The notes below the pieces were generated by a model. That model was not told the DNA's origin and did not search any database. It was given only the letters and a program-made list of their open reading frames with translations. Both the position numbers and the translations under genes were made by a program. 64,000 bases of DNA. It comes from Dendrobium chrysotoxum. Lineage: Eukaryota > Streptophyta > Magnoliopsida > Asparagales > Orchidaceae. The DNA lies in the NCBI GenBank assembly GCA_019925795.1, contig CM034309.1:18966729-19030728 (forward strand), read 5' to 3'. Below are positions 45,955 to 57,939 of this stretch, piece by piece (within the stretch, counting starts at the first letter, position 1; each line of letters begins with the position of its first letter).

Positions 45955-47742
45955 GGTACCACATGCTCTCACTAGGTTTTTTGTGTGAGCACCCCTACAA
46001 AGTCATTTAAACATTAGATTTGGGAACCCAAGTGAGGTTGGGTTCCACCTTATGCATTGATTAATGATATGTATGCTTGTTATGTTATGATGTATGTATT
46101 TTTAGCCTCCACACTAGATATGTCTTATGATGGATAGTGCAAGTGCAGGCTATCTGATATAGCATTCCACAGGAGTAACACCTAACACCAGAAACAGGAT
46201 TCACTAATCTATATGGGTTATGGTGCCTCTTCCTAGGGCTATATGATTCATGCTGTGTTGATGACTTTTGCCACTATGCCAGAGTAGGCGATGGTTTATT
46301 ATTTTGATGTGCATTTATTTTTTCTTATAGGAATTTATTTTTACTTTTAAGAATAGACACTTCTATTTTTAATGGATGCTCTCTATCATCTACCTCTATT
46401 GCACATACCTCTAGTTTCTTGAATGAATTTTCTAGTTTAAAATGTGATATTTTCAAGGAATCATGTGCACTAGATAAATCAATATGCTTCTTATTTAATG
46501 TATCATATTCATCAAGTAAAATCATGTGATCATTATCTAAATTTGAATGCTCGATAATCAGACTAGCATACTCTTTTTACAAATTAGAAAATTCAATATT
46601 CAAGTTAGCATACATCTTTTTAAGTTTTCTATACGAATCATAAATGTTTTTTGAAATAATAACCAATTCATCATAGGAAAGTTGACATACCTCATCTTAA
46701 TCTTATTGATCAAGATTATCGTTAACAATAAGACACATGTTTGTTACCTCCTCCTTTGCTACTGTTCTTCCCCTTCCTGAATTTTATATTTTTTTTACCC
46801 TTCTCCTTGACTGGGTGAGTTTTCAAGTTGGGGTAGTCTGTTTGGAGATGTCATGTTTCCTACAGTCAAAACATATTATGTTAGATGATGCTTTAAAATT
46901 TCTATTACTTTTACCTTTATTCCATTATTATTGATGACATCTTTACTTCCTCTTTAAAAGTTTTTGAACTGGCAGGTCATCAACGCAATGTCATCATCCT
47001 TCTCCGCTATAGAACTGTCACTATCTGAATTATTTACTTTAAGAGCCACAATCTTCTCCTTCTTCTTTCACCTATATCATTTATTCTTTGACTCACGCCT
47101 TGCTCATAGGCAATGAGTGACCCAAGCAAATTATCAATTGAGTACACATTCAAATCCTTTGGATCAGAAATCATAATAACTTTAGCATCATAAGAATTAG
47201 GTAGGCAACGTAAAATCTTATTGCTTTTTTCAAAATTAGAAAGTTCTCTACCTAGTGCATGCAAAGATGTCACTATCTGGATAAACCTAGTGTACATTTC
47301 AAATACAGTCTAGCTAGGTTTCATGCAAAAAAGTTTATAGTCATGTAGTAAAAATATTTAGCCTAGATTATTCAACTTCACTAGTTCCCTCATATGTAAT
47401 ACACAGTTTATCCCATATCTCCTTCCTCATAGTATAGGTAGATACTCGCATATAATCCTCAAATTTCAAAGCACAAAAAAAATTTAAACATTTAGCATTT
47501 AATTGTGCAAGTTCTCCATCCTCATAACTCCATTCAATAAAGGGAATATGAATTTTGACACCATTAACTACATGAGATGGAAGTGAATAACCAGTTTGAA
47601 TCATATGCCAAATTCTATAGTCAATGGATTGCAAATATGTAGACATGCAAATTTTTTAGAAGTTGAATGGGATATTTTCAAATAAAGGTGGATGGGTTAT
47701 GGAATAACCCTCAGCAATATTCCTATTACCAAAATGCGCCAT
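45955..47742 (-). pseudogene. Outer element gag and protease start, interrupted
   Basis: It begins at the protease codons where the inner element landed (GGTACCACATG matches 42389-42399). Reading right to left: ATG at 47742, an in-frame TAA at codon 29 (47658-47656), then STYLQSIDYRIWHMIQTG, LNAKCLNFFCALK, LCITYEGTSEVE, SLHALGRELSNFEKSNKIL, and a decayed coiled coil (46525-46325). Frameshifts are frequent. Confidence 0.88.
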
Positions 47743-47786
47743 TAGATCTATACTTGAAGATTTTAAAATTTAAATTTCAAGACCCA

Positions 47787-47799
47787 CTCGGATACCACT
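47787..47799 (-). promoter_or_regulatory. Outer element primer-binding site (mutated)
   Basis: AGTGGTATCCGAG on the element strand, one change from the inner element's site, adjacent to the LTR at 47800. Confidence 0.8.
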
Positions 47800-47908
47800 T
47801 AAAAGTTTGAGGAGGTTGTGAAGGCTCAATGAACTAGCCTAAGACACACCGAGAGGGGGGGGGGGAGGGGGGATGAATTGGTAATTTAAAAATTACTCAA
47901 CATAAATA

Positions 47909-48005
<97 letters not shown>

Positions 48006-49124
48006 CTAGAAAATGATTTTAAAACTAATCCAAATAATTTACTTAAAATGTGTGGAAGCAATTGAGAATTTAAAATACTATTTCAAAACATGCAAGTTAT
48101 TCTTTTTTCAAGCCACAACCTATTTTAATTATAGTTGATTGTAAATATTAAAATTTGTGCAGTAAATTCAACTTGCAAATAATAGAAAAATAAATCGTAG
48201 AAAAGTAAATGCGAAAAGGAAAAAGCACACCAAAATTTTTTATAGTGGTTCATTCAACCTTGACCTATGTACACTCCTGGAGTCCTCTGCTCTGGGTATT
48301 GAACTAAACTAAGTCTCTCCTTTAGCCCCTACAATAAGGTGGAGAAGTCCTTACAGAAATCCCTTCCACCAACCCTGATGCGATGGAGTGTCGGAAGCTA
48401 TGTCACCCTCCTAGTGACGACAGGAATCCTTCAATCTCTTTCTCCTTCATAGAGAAGGCAGAGAACCTTAGCTCCATTTTCTCCCTCCTGGAGAAGGTAG
48501 AGAACCTAGAGGAATTGACTTTGAAGCCTCTCTCCCAAGAGAAACTTCAAGGACTCACAAGGCCACAGGAGGAATCAAGATGCAAGTTAGCTTGGAGCAA
48601 CCGTGTGAACCCCTCACACTACTTCTCCCTCATGCTCAACCTCACCTTTTTCTTCCTCTCTCACCCAAGAGTTCTCAGGAAATCTTCTCTCTCAGAGTTC
48701 CTTTAATAGCCAATTTACTCCTCTCACTGAAGAGATTCTTAAAATATTGCTTAAGTACTGGTCTTCAAAAATTCTAAAATTTAAGTTGGCCATCTCTATT
48801 CATACAATACGATCTGTATACGTATAGTATGAATAATTCAAAAACTAAACTCGTCCAGTATGATGCAAATAGTTATTCAAATGAACTATTCAAATTTTGT
48901 AAAAATATCATACAGTATGATCGTGAGATCATCTAGTACAATCTATTTAATTTCTCTATATTCATATAGGACGATCCCTGGGACCATAAAGATTTTTTTG
49001 GGTAATATTCATAAGGGTCTTCATGCTTCCATAATATGGTCAGTTGATTTCCAATAGGTCATCTAGTATGATGTAACAATCGTATAGTACGATTAGTTTA
49101 ATAATCATGGTTTTATTTGGTATG
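47800..49124 (-). repeat. Outer element 5' LTR, left part
   Basis: Parallel to 29995-31240, including the G run near 47858, tandem hairpin units (48425-48510) and dyads (48815-49095). A TA microsatellite has expanded to over 90 bp at 47912-48003; the sister LTR has only a short TA run there. It is interrupted at 49124 by the 7.5-kb insert and resumes at 56623. Confidence 0.85.
47912..48003. repeat. (TA)n microsatellite in outer 5' LTR
   Basis: About 46 TA units. Confidence 0.95.
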
Positions 49125-49739
49125 TGTTGACCTCATTATTCGAGGTCAATTTCCCCATAATCAATTTCTAGCACCTAGGTCTTCGCAGCCTAGTGTAGAC
49201 ATCGCTTTTAGGATTTCCCTTAGGTGGATTCCCATTGACGTAGCACTGACTTAGCTTGCTAACTCAGCCCAAATCGAATTGAACCATTTAAAATCAATAC
49301 AATAAAATAAAAATCAAATTCATTAAACTTTACATCAAGTGAACCTAATATGATCAAATTGGTATCAATCCAATTAAAATTATTTGATTTTAACATGATT
49401 TGAATTAAATTAGATCATCTCGAAGCATATCGACACGAACCAGCATGATATTTAGTAAATCGACTTGAATCGAATTTGATTTAACAACAATCGTTTTGAT
49501 TAAATCCAAATTAACCCGTCTTAAACCTATCTAAAATTGAAATCAACATTGATTAAATTAGATTGATCAAATCAAACTGTCATAAGTTTAAAGTTTAAAT
49601 TTCAATAAACTTAATTCATTATTCTAATTAAAATATTCATGCAATAATAACCATTGATTAGAGGGTAGGATAGTAAATTTTTTTTTAAGGAAAATCTGCC
49701 AAAGGTTTAAATAAGTGCGGTTAGGTCCAACCACCTGAA

Positions 49740-50270
49740 TCCACTATCTCTATCAGTTTGCGAAACATCCCCAGGCCTTGGCCTTTGATGGACAAAGAAC
49801 TACAAGCGGAAAAGCCATGCTCCCAGTTCGTGGAATTGCCCCAACTCCCGATCTCTCTTAGTTCGCAAGGCCTCCCTCTCATTTTGCAAAAACCCCCACT
49901 CCCTCTCCAGTTCGCGAAACTGTCCCAGGTCTCCCGCCACTCCCAGTTCGTGAAGGCCCCAAACCCATCACCCCTCTCTGGTTCGCACGAAGCCTAGACG
50001 GCCTCCTCCTGTTCGCACGTCTTCCCCAAGGCCAAACGAACTCTCCTTGTCTCCCTCACTTGCGTGGACAGCAGGCCCGAACTCTTCCACATCCTCCTTC
50101 TTCTCTCTCTCTCGACCGGACCGAGGCCCTAGTTCTGCCTCTTGCAGATGTTTGCGAACTAGACACCGTTCTCTTGGGTGTCCGACGTCTTGACCCCAAT
50201 CCAGCCGGAACCGGTGGCTGTCCTTCTCATTGACAAGCCATATCTTTTCAGCAAAGGTAACGATTTCCCT
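49740..50270. repeat. C-rich block with repeated TTCGCGAA-like words
   Basis: At least eight variants of AGTTCGCGAA (AGTTTGCGAAAC, AGTTCGTGGAA, AGTTCGCAAGG, AGTTCGCGAAAC, AGTTCGTGAAGG and others) in about 400 bp of C-rich sequence. It lies inside the 7.5-kb insert. Confidence 0.65.
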
Positions 50271-50607
50271 CCTCTTGCAGCCCTTGAGTTCAAAATATGT
50301 GAGAAAGACAATTGCAAGGCTCTGTAGCTTGTATAAAAATTCCTATACTATTGTGGTTAGTGGTCAACAATGCATGCTATGTTAAAATTCTCTAATAGAT
50401 TTTGTTTTTCAATCAACCACATGACAATGAATCGAATCAAATAATGGACATGATAAAAGTTATGCGTAATTTCTTTGGTCAAATATCGAAATCATAAGAT
50501 AGAGATGATGTTTGTGCTTTAGAAAATTATTTTGTGAATATCAATGCAAACTCCGTATCTATGTATATTCCTCTTTGCATTTCAGCACTTGTAAATCTAT
50601 TTCTCAT

Positions 50608-50610
<3 letters not shown>

Positions 50611-50655
<45 letters not shown>
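50611..50655. repeat. (TA)n microsatellite
   Basis: About 22 TA units inside the 7.5-kb insert. Confidence 0.95.
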
Positions 50656-50657
<2 letters not shown>

Positions 50658-50929
50658 TATGCATGCAATTGTAAATTCATGTATTAGAAAAAAAAATGAG
50701 TTGGTTGTAGTGATATTTGAATCTCAACATACATATATACATATCTCTCTTACCTTTATGTGATGCCTACCTTAGCAAGTTCCCTTGTAAATATTCGTTC
50801 ATAAAATTTCCATGGTGAGTAAGTGAGATTGGAATGTTGGAAAACCATTCATAGTCTTTTCCTTTCCACTTGTGAGTTTGCATAAGTCTCTTATAAAGTG
50901 TCTTGGGGAGGTGTTGGAGAATAATCATG

Positions 50930-52640
50930 TGCTTCAAATATGAGTGTGGGGTAGATCCAAAAGTGATTTTGCGTTGCGTTCATTGGAAAGTTTTCTTGAG
51001 TTTTGGAAAGAGTAAAGCGTATCTTTTGAGAAGTTTTGAAAAATGAAAGCGTATAGTTGTATTGAAAAAATGAAATGTGTAAAGGTGGAGATGTATTTGG
51101 ATTTGTGTGTAAAAGTGGAGATGTATTTGGAATTGTGTGTTTTGGAAGGGTGATTTTGTTATGTGAAAGGTATCTTGTGGAAAATGAAATGATGGGTTTT
51201 AAAAGTGACTTATGTGTGTTTTGGAAGGGGTGATGTTGAGTTTGTATAAAGTGACTTGTGTGTGTTTTGGAAGTGGTGTTGGGGAGTTTGTATATGTTCG
51301 GAAAAGTGTATGTTTTGTGAAAAGTAAAAAAAAAAGTGTTTTGGGAAGTGTATTGAAAGGAGAAGTGTTTTGAAATTGTTTGTGTGGAAAAGTTAAGTAT
51401 GTATAAATGTGAAAAAATGAACTATGTGTATATGTTTTTGAAATGGTGAAAGTGTGTGTATAATTTTGAAAAGTGAATTTTGTGGTTTTGAAAAAAGTGA
51501 AGCATGAAATAAGTTTTGTGTCTAAGTTTGAAAAGTGAAAGTGAAAAGTGTATGTTTTGCAAAAAATGAAAGTGTTGGCATTAAAAGGAAAAGTGTTTTG
51601 AAAAGTGTTTGTGTTAAAAGAGAAATGTTTTGAAAAATATTTGTGTGGGAAAGTAAAATGTTTTGAAAAATGCTTGAATTAAAAGTGAGGTTGTGCAATG
51701 GGTTTGTACATTCATGATTCAAGAGGAAGATGGCTCAAAATTGTATGATACGTATAAGAAATTGTTGGTTGTATGAATCATAGTTCATGATTAGAAAGTT
51801 TCTTGAGTTGTTGGAAGGAAATAAAGTTGCTATAATTTTTCTTTCTTCTCTCAATTTTCATTCGGCATAAGTATTGATTTGGAATAAGTAAGTTGGAAGC
51901 TTATAGTTGCAAGTTGGATTCAATTTGAAGTCTAGTAATTCATTCTTTGCACTTACATTAAGAATGGATTCTTGCTTTGATTTAGTGAAAGAGAAAATGT
52001 TGGAGAGCATGATTATATTTTATGATTCAATCGTAAATGTATGAACTTTGAATGGATAAAAGTATGATTTTGGAAAGGTAAAGTGTTTTGACAAGTGTAT
52101 GTGTGTTGAAAAGGTGTTATGTGGGGAAGGTGAAAGGCAAAAGTGTTTAGTTTAGTAAGAAAAAGACGACTAGCGTGTGTTTTTGAGAAGTAGAACTTGT
52201 GTGAGTTTTGGAAAGGTGGAAATTGTGTGTTTTGGAAAGTAGAATTGTGGAGTTTATATGTATTTGGAAATCTTGTATTTTAAGGAATAGAGTGGTGTGT
52301 TTTAAATGGTGTTTTAAAATGTGTGATTAGTTTGAAAGGTAAATTGTTTTGAATGGTAAGGTATATCATTAAATGAATAGTAAAGTGGGTCTTGTATGAG
52401 TTGAAGATGGAATGAAAAGTTTAGTGTGTGATCTTTGAATGGTAAAGTGACACTTGATTGTTGGAGAATGAAAAATGTTCATTTTGAAAAGGTGAATTAT
52501 ATGTGTAAACAAAGTAAAGTGAAAAGTGTATGTTGAAAGGGGAGTTATATGTTTTGAAAGAGTGTGTGTGTGGTTTTGAAAAGTAAAGAAGTGACATGTG
52601 TGTACTTTGAAAGTGGAATGTGTAAAAGAGTGAAAAGTGA
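50930..52640. repeat. C-depleted, G/T/A-rich degenerate minisatellite
   Basis: About 1.7 kb of + strand made of variants of GTGTGTTTTGGAAAGTG and TTTTGAAAAGTG with very few C residues. Minus-strand reading frames here are simply translations of the repeat. Confidence 0.75.
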
Positions 52641-52966
52641 AAGTTAGATTGTTTTGGGAGATGAAGAGTGTGATTATTTGGGAATGAGTTTGTTGGGTGT
52701 TTACGAGAGAATGAAAATTTTAAAGAACGCAATGCCCCTCTTTCTCTCTCTCTACCCCTCTCTTTCTCTTTCTTCTACTTCTCCCTTCTTGTGCCTCGAG
52801 GTGAATAGTGGAAAAATAAATAGTTTGCTTTCAAAAGGGAACAGTTTAAAAGGTAGATAGCTTGTGCCTGTCTTCAAGCCCGAAGAAAGGTACGTCTTAT
52901 TTTTAGTAAATTTTAATTATTTCAATAATAATTATTAAATGTGCTTCCTTCCCTATTTTATTCTTT

Positions 52967-53188
52967 TTATCTGTATGAACTGCGAGGAACGATATCGATC
53001 AAGTGAGCTAAAGGAAATGTACCAATGGCGTCAGTCGCCTCTATCCAACTGGGTAGAGGTGCTATGGGCGGAACCACCGGGTCGTAGCCCTCGGTGTTAT
53101 AAGTTTTCTTAAAACTTAGAAAGCCCCTAGGAGGCCGTGGTGTGTTTTGTGCGAACTCCTCCCCTCTAGGTCCTTGTAGCAACTTCAA
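52967..53188 (-). other. Small ORF of unknown status in the 7.5-kb insert
   Basis: 73 codons with balanced composition (GFLSFKKTYNTEGYDP, PPIAPLPSWIEATDA), unlike the surrounding low-complexity DNA. No domain is recognised. It may be a retroelement fragment read by chance. Nothing shows that it is expressed. Confidence 0.25.
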
Positions 53189-54664
53189 TTTTATCAGGAT
53201 TACTTTATTTTTATTTTAGATCCTTAAACCCCTTTACACGTGCGCAATGTCCTGAGGGTTAATAATAATAAATGATTTTCATCCCATACAACTTTAGTGA
53301 CATTTAAGGATAAAAAATTAAGGACTGAGTCTTAGAGAATTTAGACTTAGGTTGCATGCACACTTTAGGATAGAAACTCAGAACATAGAAAAATTAGTGA
53401 CATCCCCCTTAGGCTTAGTGTTCATTATTAACTATAAATTTAATTAGGCTAATCAAATTTAAACGATCATTTAACAAAAATTTCAAACACACCAATAATA
53501 ACTTGGATAAAAATATACGAAAATCACATAACTTTTAATAACTAAGTCATAATCAACACACACAACCACTAAAAGATTCAACTTGAACATAAATTTAAAA
53601 TTGGGTTTAATTAACATTTTAATCACCTCATAATAAAATAATAATAATTAAATAAAATCCATTAAAAGTAAAACTAAACTCATAATACAAAATATACATA
53701 GAACTAGAACAAATTTAATTAAATAAATATATTTTCTAAAATAAAAAGCCCTTTAAAAAATCAAACTCTATTCATTAAAGTCTTTTCAAAAATTAATTAT
53801 AAGCATAGTATAAAATATCATTAAAGAAAATTGATTGAAATACATAGTAATCTAAAAGTCTAATAAATTGTCAAAGATTCAGTAAGTTATTAAATTAAAT
53901 AATATAAAAGAAAATAGGTTAATTCAAATGACTAAAGAATAAATCCTATTAGTCAACTTTAACAATCAAAATTCAATCTAAAACAAATTCCAAAATAGTA
54001 AAGATACTAAAGCTTAAATCTGAACATCAAATTTCCCTTGACCTTTCAACTGATTAAGTTTCAATCAATTAGAAAAGTTCAACTAAATGTAAACTCAGGA
54101 TATATCCAAACCACACAGCCTACCGCACACACTTAGATTTGTTTGCTAGGACAACCGACTCTAGCTCTAGGTTAGGTCGGTGTTTATTTTCTTGTTGCTG
54201 TGTGACGGGCTTTCTCGTGTTTTTTATTACATGCTGTGTATGATTCCTGTTAGTGTTTATTTATTTTTACTGCTCTCTATAATATGATGTGATGGATGAT
54301 AGATTACCCCTAGGATAGGAACGATCTGGATGCTCACATAATCTTCTGCAGGTGGCCATGCTTGTGCAGGGCTGAATTAAATGGGGGCAAATTAAAGATT
54401 TAAATTGACATAAGTTTTCTGCAGGTGCTTCAGAAAATGCTAAGCCCCCTTAAAATTAAAAGAGCATGGCCAAACTAGGCTGATGAATTTAAATGTGAAT
54501 ATATAACTGCTTGGGAATGATTTTATTATAAATGCTTAGGATAACCCTGTAGGTGATCTAGATTTTCTTTTTCTTTCTGAGATGTAAATGTAATGTATAT
54601 GTAATTTGTTAAAGTCAAGTGTTGTGAAAGTGATTCAAAAGTGGGATATCACACCCAACTCGGA

Positions 54665-54807
54665 ATCCAAAGAGAAGAGAATGTCCCTTAGGAGAGTATT
54701 CTCTTCTATTTGGAAAGCCAAGTTAGGGTGATTCTAATATCCAAAGAGAAAATAAAATACCCCTTCGGGGATGAGTTTCTTTTCATTTGGATATCCAGGC
54801 CCGACGG
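54665..54807. repeat. Two tandem hairpins
   Basis: Hairpin 1: TCCAAAGAGAAGAGAAT (54666-54682) pairs with ATTCTCTTCTATTTGGA (about 54698-54714). Hairpin 2: ATATCCAAAGAGAAAAT...ACCCC pairs with GGGGATGAG...TTTGGATAT across the tetraloop-like CCCCTTCGGGG (54738-54794). Confidence 0.75.
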
Positions 54808-56154
54808 ACCCAAGGAGCTCATAGCGGATCCAAGAAGCTTGTAAAAGAAAGAAGACAAAGAAGTGAAGATGAATAAATTGAAGAAACGAAAATTAGAAGA
54901 AAGAATATCCCATTTTGAAATCACTTGCGTCAGTTCTAGGAGTAGAATCTGGGTTTATTGTCAGTGGTACCCGGCCACTTTACATTTTCAGCAGACCATG
55001 GGTTGTAAATAAACTAGACATTGGACATTATATTTTTGGATAATTTAATTTGAGTGTTTATATTATTTGTGCAGTAGCGTTTTTTAGGACTCTTGCATGC
55101 CGTGTTTTGTTTTAGCCTGGATACGAATCGGAGTGTTTTTTTGGTAAGGACCATGATAAACTTTTTCTACTTGAAATTTAAAAATAAAATTTTTTAGGCT
55201 CACATAGAAACTCTAACGAATCTAAGAAATAAGCTCGGATCGTCGAGAGTTAGCATAAGCATATTATTATTTTCTCTTCCTTGTTAGGCACCTCCCCGCC
55301 AGCGGGTTCTCGCAGACCACCTGACCTATTAGGGTGCAGTTCTGTCAAGGGGATGTTGTGCAATCTCTAGGGAAAAATCTATTTTCTAAGCCTGATTTTA
55401 AAACTGCTTCATAAATCATTTTATGCATTCGAGTCAATTAGCATGCATTACATTAGGTACAAATTAAAAGAGTCTAAAACTTTAATTGCATTACACTCTC
55501 AGGCATCATTTACCCTACATAAGTAAAGGGGCCAATTAGGATTTATCTTAGATGTCGGCCCTGATTCCTCAAAACTTAAATAACGTTCCTACCCATCTTT
55601 CAAAAGAGACTGGACACATGGATTTGAAGCACCTAGGTGGTTAGCTGGCTCCCCAATCCAGGCCGAGATAAGCCCAGATTTGCACTGTATTAGTTAGGTT
55701 CAGGTCACTACTTTGTAGTACCCAATTTAGTTTTAGGTTATGAGGCAGATTGTCAAATCTTAAGTCCTCACTCTCTGTTAATATGATCCCAAATTTTTAA
55801 TAAAATGTCAACTTAAATATAAAATTTCTCTCTTAAAATGTAAAGCCCAACATAGGGTAGACTGAGGTTGCCTCTGAGCTTCTCAGAATCTGGTACCTCA
55901 TACTTTTCTTCCTTTGACTCGTTAATAACTGTTCAACATTGAGCTTTCTCCTTGAAAATTTCTACTTCTTTCCTTGTCTTCTACTTTATAATCAAAGGAT
56001 ACAAAATCACTGCTTTAATCGAGAGTTTTCTTAGGAGTATCCCTCCTAGGATGTAATTAACTATAGGGGCTTGCCCCTATAGGGATTTGAGAACTCCAGT
56101 TTAAAATAAACCTTATTTTATGTACATAAGACAAGGGAAAAATCTCTGGGAACG

Positions 56155-56570
56155 CAGATTATTTTCTAAAACTCATTTTTAATTTTTAATATATTTGTAT
56201 AATGTTATTTTTATCTCCCTAGATGATATAACATTCTCCTTATTATATTCGATCTTAAAAGTGACGAATTTAATAAAACTCATTCTTATTTTTGGATGCC
56301 TTGAAGAATATCACGTTCATCTTTTAAGATGATGTCGTATTCTCTTTATTGCCTCTAATCAGAAGAGTGGTTGAATTTTCAAAACTTCATTTCTGTTTTT
56401 AAACATATTTTATAGAATTTCATAATCATCTTTTGAGGTGATATGTTATTCTCTGAATCGTGTTTGATCACATAAATGTCATTTTTCAAAACCCTATTTT
56501 GATATTAAATCCATTATAGAATATTGTGTCAGTCTCATGAGACTGTACTTTATTCTGAATGCAGTATTCA
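56155..56570. repeat. Four tandem ~105-bp units, each with a hairpin
   Basis: Each unit starts AAAAC.(T)CAT/CTATTT and contains an imperfect inverted repeat followed by (T)ATTCT(C/G). The hairpin cores differ between units: TATCTCCCTAGATGATA, CATCTTTTAAGATG, CATCTTTTGAGGTG and CAGTCTCATGAGACTG. It lies at the 3' end of the 7.5-kb insert. Confidence 0.7.
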
Positions 56571-56622
56571 TTACAAAATAGGAGAAATCAAAATCTGCGT
56601 GGCGACATAAATTTTCCCACCA

Positions 56623-57309
56623 GTATGATCTTTGGGACGACCAAATTTTGTCTCTATCAATCGTACGATACGATCAAGATCGTACAATACAATCTGCTAT
56701 CATTAATTAAACTATGATTTAATTGATTAATTATGGGAGATAATTTAAGTAAGATTTCAAAATATCATACAATACGATTAGGATCGTACGGTATGATTAG
56801 TTTAAAAATATTTTTTAAATTTCTTACTTAATTTATCTAGTGGCTAGGATTTGCATATTAAAATGAATCATGCAGTATGATAAGCATCCTACAATATAAT
56901 TAGTTCACAAGAATTAATGATTTAATTAGTAGTTACAAAATATTTTTTAAAGATCGAGCGTATAGTATGATTATAGGTTATACAGTATGATTAGTTTAAA
57001 AAAATTATCTTAAAATTTTCTCACTCCAGTGTGTGTGTGTACGATCACTAATTGTATAAACCCTTATGTGGCCAGACTCAAGAAATAGAAAATTATAAGA
57101 AAATTAAAATTATAGTCTCTTTTTGACTTGACATCCTATTCTATCCAAGCTTGAGTCTTTAGTAATCTTGAGCGGTGTATAATTTCTTGAAATGTTAATA
57201 CGCACAGATAAAAAATAATATCCATCATTTATGCTAAGAGAAATAAAAAATTTAAGCAATAATGTTCGTTAACATCAAAATCACAAGCTAGGGATCCTAG
57301 ATTGCAACA
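56623..57309 (-). repeat. Outer element 5' LTR, right part
   Basis: Continues the LTR from 49124: GTATGATCTTTGGGACGACC matches 31255-31275, then dyads (56655-57000), the end GGATCCTAGATTGCAACA. This part is longer than the matching end of the sister LTR, which has lost the dyad-rich segment after 'accaaattttg'. Confidence 0.85.
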
Positions 57310-57812
57310 CCTGTAGTATGCCAAAAATGCATGGTTAACTAAATGAATGGTAAATATACGTATATCATATATTTTATATCCAAATATAATATACTGACTC
57401 CTAATTATTTTATCTCAATATTATATTACTCATTTCAATTAAAATGGCATATAAACAATATCTCTGAGTAAAATTTTAATATTAAATAATCAAAATGCTC
57501 AGAGTGATGATACCTACAATATATCAAAATGTATATGATGGAAAATCATTAAAATAAGAAAAATTGCATTTTTATTTATTTCGGAAGGGAAAAAAATAAG
57601 CAAAACATAAAATCATTAAAACTAGATGTAAGGTTAGGGTTACCTACCACGATCAGATTACTTTTTTCAATTGGAGTGATAAAAAATGTTAACTCAAATC
57701 TCACTTTCTTTCTTCTCTATTCTCCTTCTCTTTTTTCTTTTCTCTCCCTTCTCTCTGTTCTCCCACCTTTCCAAAATAATGAAATGGAGGATGAGATTGT
57801 TTAAGCAAATGG

Positions 57813-57813
<1 letters not shown>

Positions 57814-57901
<88 letters not shown>
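57814..57901. repeat. (TA)n microsatellite in gypsy LTR copy X
   Basis: About 44 TA units, preceded by AAGCAAATG(G)AAAT as in copy Y. Confidence 0.95.
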
Positions 57902-57906
<5 letters not shown>

Positions 57907-57939
57907 TTTGAACCAATGCCGCAATGCTCCAAACTTATT

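Larger units (their letters stand above)
49120..56627. mobile_element. 7.5-kb non-coding TG...CA insertion (solo LTR or LARD candidate)
   Basis: The insert 49125-56622 begins TGTTGACCTC, ends TTTTCCCACCA, and is flanked by GTATG on both sides (49120-49124 and 56623-56627). It interrupts the outer LTR at a point where the sister LTR (about 31247) is continuous. The TG...CA ends plus 5-bp duplication indicate an LTR-retrotransposon product. I see no internal direct LTR pair and no polyprotein. It may be a solo LTR of an element with very long LTRs (Tat/Ogre-like) or a non-autonomous large derivative. Confidence 0.75.
29995..57309 (-). mobile_element. Outer Sirevirus-like Ty1/copia element (nested, decayed)
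   Basis: LTRs are at 29995-31394 (3' LTR) and 47800-49124 plus 56623-57309 (5' LTR, split). Flanks are CCTAT (29990-29994) and CCTGT (57310-57314), a 5-bp duplication with one change. Internal remnants on the minus strand run from gag (47742 leftward) through integrase, reverse transcriptase and RNase H to an envelope-like ORF. Two further insertions expanded it to 27 kb. About 600 bp around protease and the start of integrase are missing next to the inner element. Confidence 0.85.

Noticed and set aside
52421..52732. Minus-strand 103-codon ORF rich in His, Phe and Ser
   Set aside because: Translation of the degenerate minisatellite at 50.9-52.6 kb.
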